Shown piece by piece: positions 8,878-19,374 of a stretch of 64,000 nt of DNA (within the stretch, counting starts at the first letter, position 1; every line of letters starts with the position of its first letter). Position numbers and translations under genes: made by a program. Source of the stretch: CAWDMC01 sp963803295 (GTDB lineage Bacteria > Acidobacteriota > Terriglobia > UBA7540); NCBI GenBank assembly GCA_963803295.1, contig CAWDMC010000014.1:62001-126000 (forward strand), in the 5' to 3' direction. The notes beneath the pieces were generated by a model. That model was not told where the DNA came from. It did no database searches and saw only the letters and a list, made by a program, of their open reading frames with translations.

Positions 8878-9094
8878 GTTCGGGCAAGCGCAGCAGCGAA
8901 AGACGAAGAAACGCATCTGGCGGAAACGCCACAGGGGTGGCAAGCGGAAGCTTTTATCTCGCCAGATGACGCCCATAATCGGTACCTTGGCCAAGATACA
9001 CCGTCGGATAACCGCCCCTCAGCATTTTCGCATCCAACTCGTCGCGGGTAAGGCAGGGGAAGAGGCCATTCGCCTGGTTCCGAGGAGACGGAAT

Positions 9095-10363
9095 ATGGCC
9101 GAAGATAGGGGATTTCACTGGCACTGTGTTGGGATCTTCATTTTGGCGGCGCTGGGGTCGACCGGATGTGGGGGGGGAAGCAGCTCCCCTGCTCAACCGC
9201 CCTCTCAAGGCACACCGGACGTCATTGAGCACATTGTGTTCATGATCAAAGAGAACCGAACTTTCGACAACTATTTCGGTACCTTCCCAGGCACCGACGG
9301 CGCTACTACAGGAACTCTTTCCAATGGGCAGGTGATCAAGCTGGGTCACACTCCGGACCGGACCCCCCGAGATCTCTGTCATGAGTGGAATTGTGCCCTT
9401 CAGGGCATCAATGGTGGCCAAATGAACGGCTTTAACCTGATCAACGGGTGCAATGAGGACGGCGATTATCTTTGTTATACACAGCTTCAGGAACAAGATA
9501 TCCCTAATTATTTCGCTTACGCCCGAAATTTCGTTTTGGCTGACCGCATGTTCTCATCGCTTTCCGGTCCGAGCTTTCCGAACCACCTTTACACCGTGGG
9601 CGCGCAGTCCACAGGCGCTATCAGCAACCCGGTTTTGGCGGACAAGACGCTCAGTAACATCTGGGGTTGTGATGCCGACGACGGGACCACAACAAAAGTG
9701 ATGGACAGCAGCGGCAACGTCTCCACGCAACCCCCTTGCTTCGACTTCCAAACTTTGGCGGACAGTCTTCAGAACGCGGGCATCGCCTGGAAGTATTACG
9801 CTCCCGGCCAGGGCCAGTCGGGCTACATCTGGTCGGCGTTCGACGCCATCAAGCACATCCGCTACAGCTCGTTATGGACGGACCACGTTGTCCCGGATAC
9901 GCAATTTGTGAACGACGCGAAGAGAGGAAACCTTCCGGCAGTGAGCTGGGTCGTCACCAGCGTCGGCAAAAGTGACCATCCTCCCGCGAGTTCGTGCGTC
10001 GGTGAGAATTGGACTGTGGCTCAACTGAACTCGGTGATGCAGGGACCCGATTGGGGTTCGACGGCCGTTTTCCTGACGTGGGACGATTTCGGTGGATTCT
10101 ACGACCACGTGGCCCCTGCCAAGCTCGATCAGTTTGGGTTAGGGCCTCGCGTTCCGCTGATCATCATTTCTCCCTTCGCGAAGAAGGGTTACATCTCGCA
10201 TACCGCTTACGAGTTTTCGTCGTTCCTGAAATTCGTCGAAACACGGTACGGCTTGCACACCCTCACAGATCGAGATGCGCTGGCTAATGATATGACAGAC
10301 AGCTTTGACTTCAGGCAGCAGCCGCAGCCGCCTCTGGTCTTGCAGCCTCGGACGTGTCCATGA
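9095..10363 (+). CDS. Secreted phosphoesterase (acid phosphatase/phospholipase C superfamily)
   Basis: 422 residues from ATG 9095. GAGGAG lies just upstream, and this start gives the signal MAEDRGFHWHCVGIFILAALGSTGC, a probable lipobox ending at Cys25. The body follows the AcpA/PLC phosphoesterase family: IEHIVFMIKENRTFDNYFGTFPG (metal ligands Glu/Asn and the catalytic region), SGPSFPNHLYTVGAQ, TWDDFGGFYDHVAP (second metal-site Asp/His cluster) and GPRVPLIIISPFAKKGYISH. The family hydrolyses phosphomonoesters or phospholipids outside the cytoplasm; the substrate here is not predictable. It starts just right of the IS element and is transcribed alone. Confidence 0.88.
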   Translation: MAEDRGFHWHCVGIFILAALGSTGCGGGSSSPAQPPSQGTPDVIEHIVFMIKENRTFDNYFGTFPGTDGATTGTLSNGQVIKLGHTPDRTPRDLCHEWNCALQGINGGQMNGFNLINGCNEDGDYLCYTQLQEQDIPNYFAYARNFVLADRMFSSLSGPSFPNHLYTVGAQSTGAISNPVLADKTLSNIWGCDADDGTTTKVMDSSGNVSTQPPCFDFQTLADSLQNAGIAWKYYAPGQGQSGYIWSAFDAIKHIRYSSLWTDHVVPDTQFVNDAKRGNLPAVSWVVTSVGKSDHPPASSCVGENWTVAQLNSVMQGPDWGSTAVFLTWDDFGGFYDHVAPAKLDQFGLGPRVPLIIISPFAKKGYISHTAYEFSSFLKFVETRYGLHTLTDRDALANDMTDSFDFRQQPQPPLVLQPRTCP

Positions 10364-10500
10364 ACCTGGGCTGCGTCGTCCGCAGTGTTCTCTTTGCTCG
10401 CTCAGAGCCAATGTAGGCGAGAGCGCCAGAGTCCTGCACTGCATGAACTATAGTTGCCGAAACGGCAGACTACTCAAACCAATACCTCGGTTTTTTCCCA

Positions 10501-10908
10501 TTGAAGGCAGCTTTTCCGCTCAACAACCGAACAGCACGCGGTTCCGCCGACAATACATGGACCCTAGCTCCGAAGATTTGGAACTACGGCACGTCCCCAG
10601 CGACTAAAGTGGAGGTCGCATTCGGAACTGGGAAAGGCGCGGACTTCAGGATCAAAGGAAGATGGAAAGAGAGCGAAAGATGCCTGGCTTCCGGCCAAAT
10701 GTTTAACGAGCCGAACACGATTGCCACCGTCGTGTTCCCCCATACGCAACTGCCTCATAATCCGTGGCAGGTCGTTGGGGCCGCTGAAAGCCAGTATCTC
10801 GTAGCGTGCATTACTTATACCGAAGCTACTGGAAGCGTCTACAGAACAAAGCTCCTTTACGATTATAGAGGAGAAGGCTTTGAGCTTCTTGACGGCGAGA
10901 TTGAATAA
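10501..10908 (+). pseudogene. C-terminal remnant of an unidentified protein
   Basis: 135 codons opening at a TTG without a ribosome binding site. From residue ~20 on the sequence looks genuine (TWTLAPKIWNYGTSPATKVEVAF ... LVACITYTEATGSVYRTKLLYDY). It resembles the extracytoplasmic half of small membrane-anchored hypothetical proteins that describe an unshaped beta-sandwich. No N-terminal helix is present upstream in any frame, so the 5' part seems lost. Function unknown. Confidence 0.45.
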
Positions 10909-11282
10909 TAAACGAGCAAGAACTGCAAGCCCTAGGCCAGACGACCAATGTCTTGGTCAGTCAACTATATTGTTGCCACGATTTGCTCTGGAATATGAGA
11001 GGACACTCAAAGCCTCCGAGTGCTATGAAATGAAGCGCTCGCCAAGACGCTGGTGCACGAATGGGCGGTCAGGTGCGTCCTCCACCTCATCCCGAGTTCT
11101 GGCCGTCAGTTTGTGCAGGATTCTACATATACGCATTTCTATGACGTGAACAACGGCAGCAGCCTCGCGCGATCAGGCGAGGTCGGCACAAACCGCCCCC
11201 TTCGGTTCGGGCTACCTCGCCCAAAGAGACTTTCTAGGTGTCAGCACCGGGAGCCAATTTCATCGGTCCCAGGGAGCCGGGT
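10909..11282. other. Intergenic region upstream of the group II intron
   Basis: No supported gene. An inverted repeat GGCGAGGT (11176-11183) / ACCTCGCC (11214-11221) with a 30-base loop is present; its role is unknown. Confidence 0.35.
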
Positions 11283-11723
11283 CTTGAGCGCCTCATCGGC
11301 GGGGACGCGGTAGAAACTCTGAGCGCCGGGATAAACCGGCACGAAGTAGAGAATGAAAAGAGTCTTACGAGAAAGGATTAGCGATCCGCTCGGCCTCGAG
11401 TCTGGCCCTGAGCTACCGCAAGGGAGTCAGGGAAGCATAGACAGAGGTATAGGTGGGCTGGGTATGGAGCTGCGAAAATACCAACATCAGGACGCCGACG
11501 CTCTAGAGTTGGCGGAAGGCAAAATGACCAACGGCGTTAGCGCGAGCCGGGGGCCAGTCCTGCGCAGTCTTAGACCCCAGACACGCCTAGAAACTTCGTG
11601 CACGAGAACCGGGAGACCTCGGAAACACCGGCAGCCAAAGCAGGCTGCGGGACGGCGGGTGAAGGCTAAGGCCACACGGCCCGCCTGTATGTCCCCGAGG
11701 AGTCGGACAGCGGTATAGTACCT

Positions 11724-13165
11724 GTGAATCACTCGAACAAAAACGGGAAACCGTTGGCGGAGAATGAGGAGGGAAGGCCGCTGATCAAGGAGAACGCTCG
11801 TCAACTTAACACGCGCTCGACACAGAGCGAGAAACGCGTGTCCCAAGGGCTGGCGGGCGTGCGGAAAGCAGCAAGGGAAAACAAGGAGATGAAGTTCACT
11901 GCCTTGCTCCACCATCTGACAGCCGATCTGCTGCGGGAAAGCTTTTACGCGCTGAAGCGAAAAGCCGCACCCGGAGTAGACGGCGTTACTTGGCAGGAGT
12001 ATGAGACCGGGCTGAAGGATCGACTGGTCGATCTGCACGGCCGGGTGCATCGTGGAGCGTACCGAGCGCAGCCCTCGAGAAGAGTGTATATAGAGAAAGA
12101 AGATGGACGACAACGTCCATTGGGAATTGTGGCTCTGGAAGACAAAATAGTCCAACAGGCTGTGGTCACCATCCTCCATCAGATTTACGAGGAGGACTTT
12201 CTCGGCTTCTCCTACGGCTTTCGCCCGGGGTGCAGCCAGCATAATGCGCTGGATGCGTTGTCGTATGCGCTTCTGAAGAAGAAGGTGAACTACGTGCTTG
12301 ACGCCGATATCAAGGGTTTCTTCGATAACCTTGATAAAACCTGGCTGATCAAGTTCGTGGAGCATCGCGTTGCCGATCCCCGAATCCTACGGCTGATCCA
12401 GAAATGGCTTAAGGCCGGGGTGATGGAAGACGGCAAATGGTCGGAAACGAAGACAGGTACTCCGCAAGGGTCGGTGATTTCGCCGACACTCGCGAATATC
12501 TATTTTTTCTGCACTATGCTTTCGATCTCTGGGTTAATACCTGGCGCAAGAAATGGGCGCAAGGCGAGGTGGTGGTCATCCGGTATGCGGATGATACCGT
12601 CTTAGGTTTCCAGCATCAGGCGGAAGCAGACCGTTTTCTAGAAAGCTTAAGGAAACGGCTGGAGAAGTTTGGGCTGGAGCTCCATCCAGAAAAAACGCGC
12701 CGGATCGAGTTCGGGCGGTTTGCCGAACCAAACCGGAAACGAAGAGGAGAAGGCAAGCCAGAGACGTTCGATTTCTTGGGCTTCACGCACATCAGCGGGA
12801 AGAACAGCAAAGGGCACTTCACGGTGAAGCGCAGGACGATTCGCAAGCGCATGCGGAGCAAGCTGCGACAGATCAAGCAGCAACTCCGCGAGCGCATGCA
12901 CGATCCTGTGCCCCAAACCGGTGAATGGCTGAAGTCGGTCGTTCAAGGCTACTTCAACTACCACGCGGTGCCAGGCAATATGGAGAGCCTCAACGTATTT
13001 CGCCACAGGGTGACGAGACTCTGGCGGCGAGTACTTCTCCGCCGCGGTGGGAAACGCCGGCCCAACTGGGCCCGCCTCCACCGTTTGGTGGCGCACTGGC
13101 TCCCCACACCGTGTGTGCTCCATCCCTATCCCGCAGTTCGCTTCGCCGCCAGCCATCCAAGATAA
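11724..13165 (+). pseudogene. ltrA: Group II intron reverse transcriptase/maturase, split by a frameshift
   Basis: The first frame (11724-12605) holds RT motifs 0-4: KRKAAPGVDGVTW, RPLGIVALEDKIVQQAV, GFSYGFRPGCSQHNAL, VLDADIKGFFDN and GTPQGSVISPTLANIY. The second frame (open to 13165) resumes with LHYAFDLWVNTWRKKW, the catalytic YADD motif, the thumb, and an X/maturase domain (FLGFTHISG, then VVQGYFNYHAVPGN). No HNH endonuclease is visible. The junction is a T6 run at 12503-12508; one more T would join NIY-FF-LHYAFDLW. The YADD active site is cut off from motifs 1-4 unless the frame is restored by slippage or the break is a consensus error. The stop codon ends one base before domain V. Confidence 0.85.
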
Positions 13166-13199
13166 GAGCCGTATGCGCTAAGGAGCGCCCGTACGGATC
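13166..13199 (+). ncRNA. Group II intron domain V
   Basis: A 34-base hairpin beginning GAGCCGTATGCG and closing with CGTACGGATC, with apical stem GCGCT/AGCGC and an AAGG loop. It carries the AGC triad at the base and the two-base bulge position typical of catalytic domain V. Confidence 0.85.
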
Positions 13200-13371
13200 C
13201 GTGCGGGGGGTATCAGGTAACTGGTATCCCTACCGCGACACAAGAATTTCTATACGCGCAACCGGACCCGCTCCAATCTTTTGCGAGCGCGGTTCGGTCC
13301 ACGAGGCTGGCCAAAATCGGTGGAGTCATTGAGGCTTCGAAAAAAGCTTCTGCCGCATGATCGCCCATGGG

Positions 13372-16002
13372 TTATTCGTGTCGCAGCGCTGCCATAGGAT
13401 CGACGCTAGTCGCCCGGCGGGCGGGCAGGTACACGGCCAGCAGAGCCACTATTATCAGCAGCAGTGCCAAGGCAACGAAGGTCAGCGGGTCTCTCGGTCG
13501 GACACCGTATAACAAGCGGGTAAGAAGTCTCGTGAGTCCGAGGGCGACAGCTACCCCGACGCCAATGCCCATCAGAGTGAGAAGGAGCCCTTCCCCGACC
13601 ACCATCCGCAAGATGTCCCGCCGAGTGGCGCCGAGAGCTGAGCGAATGCCAATCTCATGCGTGCGCCGGCTGACCGAATACGAAAGCACTCCATAGAGAC
13701 CTACGGCGGACAGCAGCAGAGCGATTGCAGCGAACAGGCCCAGCATGGATGCTGAGACGTGCTGCCGCCAGATCGACTCGGAGACTACATCTTGCATAGT
13801 GCGCATCTGGATCACTGGCTGTTCGCTGTCGACCTGGCGCACCGCTTGACGCACGGCGGAGGCAGCGTCCGTTGGGTTGGAGGCAGTGCGAATGACAAAC
13901 GTAACCAGGAAGGATGCAAATGGGTGCTGTGCGTAAGGCGCATACAGCTCCGGATGGGGCTCGGAATCCACGGAGTCCTGCTTGGAATCCGCAACTACAC
14001 CCACGACTGTCGCGGGCGCATCGTTCGGGCAGGCGCCTTGCAATTGTTTGCCAATGGGGTTCTCTCCCGGGAAGTAGAGTCGGGCCAGCGCCTGATTGAC
14101 GATCCGGACACAGGGAGCATCCTTCTGGTTTTCCGCTTCGGTGAAATCACGCCCGCTGATGAGTGGCATTTGCATAGCCCGCAAGTAACCCGGACTCACA
14201 CTGCGCCCAGCTACTATGACGGACCCTGAGCCGCCCGGCGAGTTCGGTGGGGCGGGGAAATCGAGAGAGAGATGGAATCCCGTGAAGGGCAGGTTATTCG
14301 CCATCCCCACTGATTTCACGCCCGGAATGGCTTGGATACGCGCCAGCACTTCGCGGTAAAAGTCGACCGACTGAGGCTGGGAGTATTTGTAACTCATGAG
14401 CGGCACGCGCACCGTCAGCAGACGGTCGGGATTGAAACCCTTGGGAATCGTTTCCAGGTGTTGGAAGCTTTGAATCATCAAGCCGGCGCCGACCAGGAGC
14501 GCCAGGGCGAGCGCGACCTCGGAAACAACCAGGACACGCTGCAGGCGTGACCCCCGGGCACCTGCCGCTGAGATCCGTCCGTGCTCCTTGAGGGACTCGC
14601 TGAGATTCAGGCTCGAGACCCGCACGGCAGGCAGCAGTCCAACCGCAACTCCCGTCAGGAGGCAAAGCGCTGCCGTGAAGGCGAAGGCGGCCAGGTTCAT
14701 CGAGATATGATGTACGCTCTCGGTTTCGACCAGGTTGTACTTGGGTACCAGATTGACGATCACACCCAGGCCCCAACGCGCCAGCATGAGGCCGCCTACT
14801 CCGGCCGCACAGGCCAGAAGCACGCTTTCGACCACCAACTGCCGGATCAACTTCAGCCGGCCGGCGCCCAGAGCAGCACGGATGGCCATCTCGCCCTGTC
14901 GCGTTGTGCCGCGAGCCAGAAGCATGCTGGCCACGTTCGAGCAGACGATTAGCAGGACGAAGGTTACTGCCCCCGCGAGCGCGAAAATAGCCGTGCGCAG
15001 GACGCCTTCCGCCACCGGGCCTTTGAAGGGACTCACGGGATAGCTCCATCCGGCGTTCGTCTTGGGGTACTGCACCGCCAGCCGACGGGCTACGCTGTCC
15101 ATTACCGCCTGAGCTTGTTTGAGCGTCACTCCTGGTCTTAGCCGCGCAATCACATTGAGTCTGCGAAGCTTATGATCGGCCCTTTCAGCGGCACTGAGCA
15201 TTAGAGGGACCCACATCTGCGTGTTAGCCCTCGGAAACTCAAAGTCAGCGGGAGCGATGCCGACTACAATGTAGGGTTTACCATCGAGCGCAAGCGCCTT
15301 CCCAATGATGTTGGGATCCGACGAGAAGTGACTCTCCCAGTACTGGTAGCTGAGGACCACAGCCTGGGTTTCGTTCTCGGCGAACATGCGCCCGCGTATG
15401 GCATTTACGCCCAGGACGCTAAAAAGACTGGTGGTAACTGGGACTGCCCATACTTCGTCGGGTTCGCCGCTACCGGTCAAGGTGTGGAATTCCCAGCGCT
15501 CGTAAGCGGACATTCCCTGGAACGCCGGCGCTTGCTCCTCCCAGTCGATGAAATCTCCGGGAGAAACCTCATTAATAGCGCCCGCTGCCGTCTCGGGGCC
15601 CATTTCGTCGATGTCCACCAGCTCCGAGGGCTTCGCATAGGGCGCTGGACGGAGCAGCACAGAGTCAACCACGCTGAAAATTGCCGTGTTGGCGCCGATT
15701 CCGAGCGCAAGCGTCATCGTAGCCACGACCGTGAAGCCTGGACTCTTCGCCGCCATACGCAAGCCGTAGCGAATGTCTTGCCATAGTTGCTCCAGCGAAC
15801 GGCAACTCCACACCTCCCGCGTGTCTTCTGTGACTCGCATAACGTTGCCGAACTTGCGCAGGGCGGCGTAGCGCGCTTCCTCCGGCTGCACACCGCGCTC
15901 GATGTTGTCCTGGGTTTCGTGCTCGATGAAGTCACGGATGTCCTGGTCGAGGTCCGCCATCATGCGCTGGCGTCGGCTGAAAAACCGCGCCCAACCCATC
16001 AT
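13372..16002 (-). CDS. ADOP-family (MacB-like) ABC transporter permease
   Basis: 876 residues from ATG 16002. This start was chosen because AGGAAGG precedes it and it overlaps the PadR stop (ATGA); the frame is open to 16065. The N-terminus (residues ~1-70) is the ADOP-specific soluble domain (MMADLDQDIRDFIEHETQDNIERGVQPEEARYAALRKFGN). Two MacB periplasmic core plus FtsX units follow: a first TM helix at SPGFTVVATMTLALGIGANTAIFSVVDSVLLRP, a three-helix bundle around residues 370-480, a second core with the GVKSVGMANNLPF segment, and a final helix set ending DPMAALRHE. ADOP permeases (acidobacterial duplicated orphan permeases) typically lack an adjacent ATPase, as here, and sit with a PadR repressor. 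The transported substrate is unknown. Confidence 0.92.
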   Translation of the reverse strand: MMGWARFFSRRQRMMADLDQDIRDFIEHETQDNIERGVQPEEARYAALRKFGNVMRVTEDTREVWSCRSLEQLWQDIRYGLRMAAKSPGFTVVATMTLALGIGANTAIFSVVDSVLLRPAPYAKPSELVDIDEMGPETAAGAINEVSPGDFIDWEEQAPAFQGMSAYERWEFHTLTGSGEPDEVWAVPVTTSLFSVLGVNAIRGRMFAENETQAVVLSYQYWESHFSSDPNIIGKALALDGKPYIVVGIAPADFEFPRANTQMWVPLMLSAAERADHKLRRLNVIARLRPGVTLKQAQAVMDSVARRLAVQYPKTNAGWSYPVSPFKGPVAEGVLRTAIFALAGAVTFVLLIVCSNVASMLLARGTTRQGEMAIRAALGAGRLKLIRQLVVESVLLACAAGVGGLMLARWGLGVIVNLVPKYNLVETESVHHISMNLAAFAFTAALCLLTGVAVGLLPAVRVSSLNLSESLKEHGRISAAGARGSRLQRVLVVSEVALALALLVGAGLMIQSFQHLETIPKGFNPDRLLTVRVPLMSYKYSQPQSVDFYREVLARIQAIPGVKSVGMANNLPFTGFHLSLDFPAPPNSPGGSGSVIVAGRSVSPGYLRAMQMPLISGRDFTEAENQKDAPCVRIVNQALARLYFPGENPIGKQLQGACPNDAPATVVGVVADSKQDSVDSEPHPELYAPYAQHPFASFLVTFVIRTASNPTDAASAVRQAVRQVDSEQPVIQMRTMQDVVSESIWRQHVSASMLGLFAAIALLLSAVGLYGVLSYSVSRRTHEIGIRSALGATRRDILRMVVGEGLLLTLMGIGVGVAVALGLTRLLTRLLYGVRPRDPLTFVALALLLIIVALLAVYLPARRATSVDPMAALRHE

Positions 16003-16355
16003 GATTCGCCTTCCTGCCCGGCGGGTGAGAGAATGCGGGCGATGGCTCCCGTGAGTTTCTCCCATTTGCTAGTCTCGACCGTCAGTTGGCGTCGGCCCTT
16101 GGCCGTCAATCGATAGAACTTGGCGCGACGATTGTTCTCTGAGGTGCCGTCCTGGACGGAAATCCATCCTCGCTTGATGAGCCGATGCAGTGCGGGGTAG
16201 AGCGACCCCTGCTCGACCTGCAACACGTCTTCGGACCTCATCTCAATCGCTTTGGCAATCGCATGGCCGTGCGCCGGGCCCAGCAGCAGCGTGCGCAGGA
16301 TCAGTAGGTCCAAGGTCCCTTGCAGGAGTTCGATCCGTTCTTTTTTAGTAGACAT
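15999..16355 (-). CDS. PadR-family transcriptional regulator
   Basis: 118 residues from ATG 16355: MSTKKERIELLQGTLDLLILRTLLLGPAHGHAIAKAI is the canonical PadR winged-helix start. It is followed by the recognition segment VLQVEQGSLYPALHRLIKRGWI and the wing NNRRAKFYRLTAKGRRQL. The protein is short, with a single C-terminal helix, as in the ADOP-linked PadR group. It is first in an operon with the downstream permease (overlapping stop/start). No Shine-Dalgarno is visible, and the predicted transcription start lies about three bases before the ATG. It probably represses its own operon through the inverted repeat at 16357-16385. Confidence 0.92.
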   Translation of the reverse strand: MSTKKERIELLQGTLDLLILRTLLLGPAHGHAIAKAIEMRSEDVLQVEQGSLYPALHRLIKRGWISVQDGTSENNRRAKFYRLTAKGRRQLTVETSKWEKLTGAIARILSPAGQEGES

Positions 16356-16356
16356 T

Positions 16357-16393
16357 CTAGGTGAACAATACCGTCCTTCACCTAGGATGTCAA
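16357..16393 (-). promoter_or_regulatory. padR-ADOP promoter with embedded operator
   Basis: On the minus strand TTGACA (16393-16388) is followed after exactly 17 bases by TATTGT (16370-16365). A 9-bp inverted repeat, CTAGGTGAA (16357-16365) and TTCACCTAG (16377-16385), has centres 20 bases apart, about two helical turns, and covers the spacer and the -10. This is the arrangement expected for PadR autorepression. The start codon at 16355 leaves almost no leader. Confidence 0.7.
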
Positions 16394-17202
16394 GGTGAAA
16401 GTGATTGACGATTTGCGATTTTACTGGAAAGCGGCTTGTACCTGCATGGTTCGGGGTTTGGACCTTTTCCTTGCCTCGCTCGACCCCTTTCGAAGAGAAT
16501 TTGGTTTGGCGCCAATATCTCATCCTCACCCCGCAGGAGCTGGAGACTCCCGGCACCGCGCTGGGCAGCCCACTGTCAATGTCGTCGCGCCGTGCTGCCT
16601 GGCGAGGCACAGCGCCATCAGTTGTTGCCGACGAATAGGTCCCTTCACCAGCCTATTGTAGGTCTTATATGTACTTTCAAGGTAAGAGGGAGAACGCCTA
16701 CTGCGGAAGGACTGCGGGATTCGTGCGGGATTCTGCGGGATCGTGGGCCGGTTTTGGGCTCCTGGGTTCGATTAGCGCCGAACCCAGAGTGCTTGCCTGA
16801 GCAGATGAGTATCTCCCGGATAGGGAGAGCGTGGGCAACTGCTGGCGTACGCAGAAGCTCCGTAGGCCGTGAGAAAACTAGAAATCCGACCCACGATGTT
16901 ATTGAAAACACGGGCTTCCAAAGATCCAAGCCGGGTCGGATTCCACGATCCGATGTGGCGTCGCAGCGAATTCGCCGGGCTCGGATCAGGCCGGGAGTGA
17001 GAGGCATCCGCCCTGTTCTCAGCAAATCCACAAGAAATCTTCAAAACAGGCTTGACACGCCGAGGGCCGGCAGTTCATCATCTATAAGGTCGGCCGGAAC
17101 CCAACCGGCTGGCATCGGTCGCCCGACCCTTTGGTTTGGGAGGGCAAGGCAGCTGGGACGACAGGTCGAAAGATCGAGTCCTGTTCGTTCAAAAGATCCC
17201 TC
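16394..17202. other. Intergenic region upstream of the 16S rRNA promoter
   Basis: About 800 bases with no gene I can support. It contains a 9-bp perfect hairpin (CTGGGTTCG 16762-16770 with its complement 16779-16787, 8-base loop) and a short direct repeat of TGCGGGAT around 16710-16742. Small frames here have no ribosome binding sites. Confidence 0.4.
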
Positions 17203-17231
17203 TTGACAATCGAGAGCGGGTTTAATAAAAT
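17203..17231 (+). promoter_or_regulatory. 16S rRNA promoter
   Basis: TTGACA at 17203-17208, a 17-base spacer and TAAAAT at 17226-17231 form a near-consensus sigma-70 promoter about 365 bases before the mature 16S 5' end, a typical distance for an rRNA leader. Confidence 0.75.
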
Positions 17232-17355
17232 CGGGAACTGCTCTTAAGGCGCAATTTTCCGAGAGAGTTTTGGTTGCGATAAATGGCTTCGGCTGTTTGA
17301 TTGTAGCCAGAAGATCCCCAAGTTTGGGGAACCTGGCGGTAAGCCGGGAAACATA

Positions 17356-17378
17356 GTTCTTTGACAATTGAGTTGAGC
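17356..17378 (+). ncRNA. 16S leader arm of the precursor processing stem
   Basis: The 23 bases here are complementary to 19202-19224 downstream of 16S, with only a two-base internal mismatch (GTTCTTTGA...TTGAGTTGAGC against its complement). Such a helix enclosing the 16S is the RNase III substrate of rRNA precursors. Confidence 0.75.
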
Positions 17379-17595
17379 TTGCCACGTCAATGCATCCGGC
17401 TTGTGGTTCTGGTTTTCGGATTGGGACTGCAGGTTATGGGTGCAAGCTGAGCGACATGGCCCTCCTGTGGCACTGGATGGGTCATGATAATTCTTTCTCT
17501 GGTGGGTGCTGGTTGTATGAGGCGCTTGTCAGAGGAGAAGCTCCAAAGATACGGTATCGTGAACTCCGCAAGGGGTTTCGATGCCAGCCAAGTTC

Positions 17596-19119
<1,524 letters not shown>

Positions 19120-19201
19120 GAGAGAACCTGCTTTCGGTTCCGGCTTGCCCGGAAAGGCCGAAAGCATATCGCTCACAGCCCCGCAAGGGGATGACGTGGC
19201 G

Positions 19202-19224
19202 GCTCAACTCAAGGGTCAAAGAAC
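19202..19224 (+). ncRNA. 16S trailer arm of the precursor processing stem
   Basis: Pairs with 17356-17378 (21 of 23 positions). It lies 86 bases after the mature 3' end and 25 bases before the terminator, so the precursor helix closes around 16S alone. Confidence 0.75.
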
Positions 19225-19249
19225 AAGTCAAAAAGTCGAAAGTTAAAAG

Positions 19250-19283
19250 AATGGCCGCGAGTGATCGCGGCCATTTTGCTTTT
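19250..19283 (+). terminator. Intrinsic terminator of the 16S unit
   Basis: An 11-bp GC-rich stem (ATGGCCGCGA with TCGCGGCCAT, loop GTGA) is followed by TTTGCTTTTT. It ends the rRNA transcript right after the 16S trailer. Confidence 0.85.
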
Positions 19284-19374
19284 TGGAGTGTGGTATTTGA
19301 TAATTAGTGGAGCCTGCGGGTCAGCGATTATCGTGTCTTGTATGTGACCAACGATCCCCACCGGCGCGTAATGA

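Larger units (their letters stand above)
4764..8885 (+). mobile_element. IS21-type element with ParB-like and zinc-ribbon accessory genes
   Basis: A ~4.1 kb insertion sequence holding four co-directional genes: a tandem zinc-ribbon ORF, a ParB-like ORF, istA and istB. Its ends are seen directly as imperfect inverted repeats (4768-4823 and 8823-8877), each made of two copies of a ~22-base unit beginning GCTCGCCA and containing TGACCC. IS21 elements characteristically have such multiple terminal repeats. The octamer GTTCGGGC occurs just outside at 4764-4771 and 8878-8885 and may be the target duplication, although the exact terminal base is uncertain. IS21 elements normally carry only istA and istB, so the two extra genes are unusual. 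Confidence 0.82.
11284..13239 (+). mobile_element. Group II intron with reverse-transcriptase ORF
   Basis: The 3' part is clear. Domain V lies at 13166-13199, followed by a domain VI-like hairpin (arms around GGTATC at 13209 and 13224) and a terminal AC near 13239. The intron-encoded reverse transcriptase fills the space upstream. The 5' boundary is not certain: the structured GC-rich RNA begins near 11284 (TTGAGCGCC), but a canonical GTGYG start was not found, so the left limit is approximate. The intron lies between intergenic sequences and not inside a recognisable gene. Confidence 0.7.

Noticed and set aside
11353..11718. 121-codon frame before the reverse transcriptase
   Set aside because: It lies in the structured RNA part of the group II intron and has no protein-like motif.
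14294..15049. 251-codon minus-strand frame inside the ADOP permease
   Set aside because: Same strand but different frame from an intact, clearly homologous permease; composition is Gly/Arg-rich shadow sequence.
16405..16638. 77-codon plus-strand frame upstream of padR
   Set aside because: No ribosome binding site, no recognisable motif, and it begins in the divergent promoter region.
17140..17195. tRNA-like T-arm (GATCGAGTCCTG) before the 16S promoter
   Set aside because: No acceptor or anticodon stem can be formed around it; a 5-bp stem with a 14-base loop is not a T-arm.
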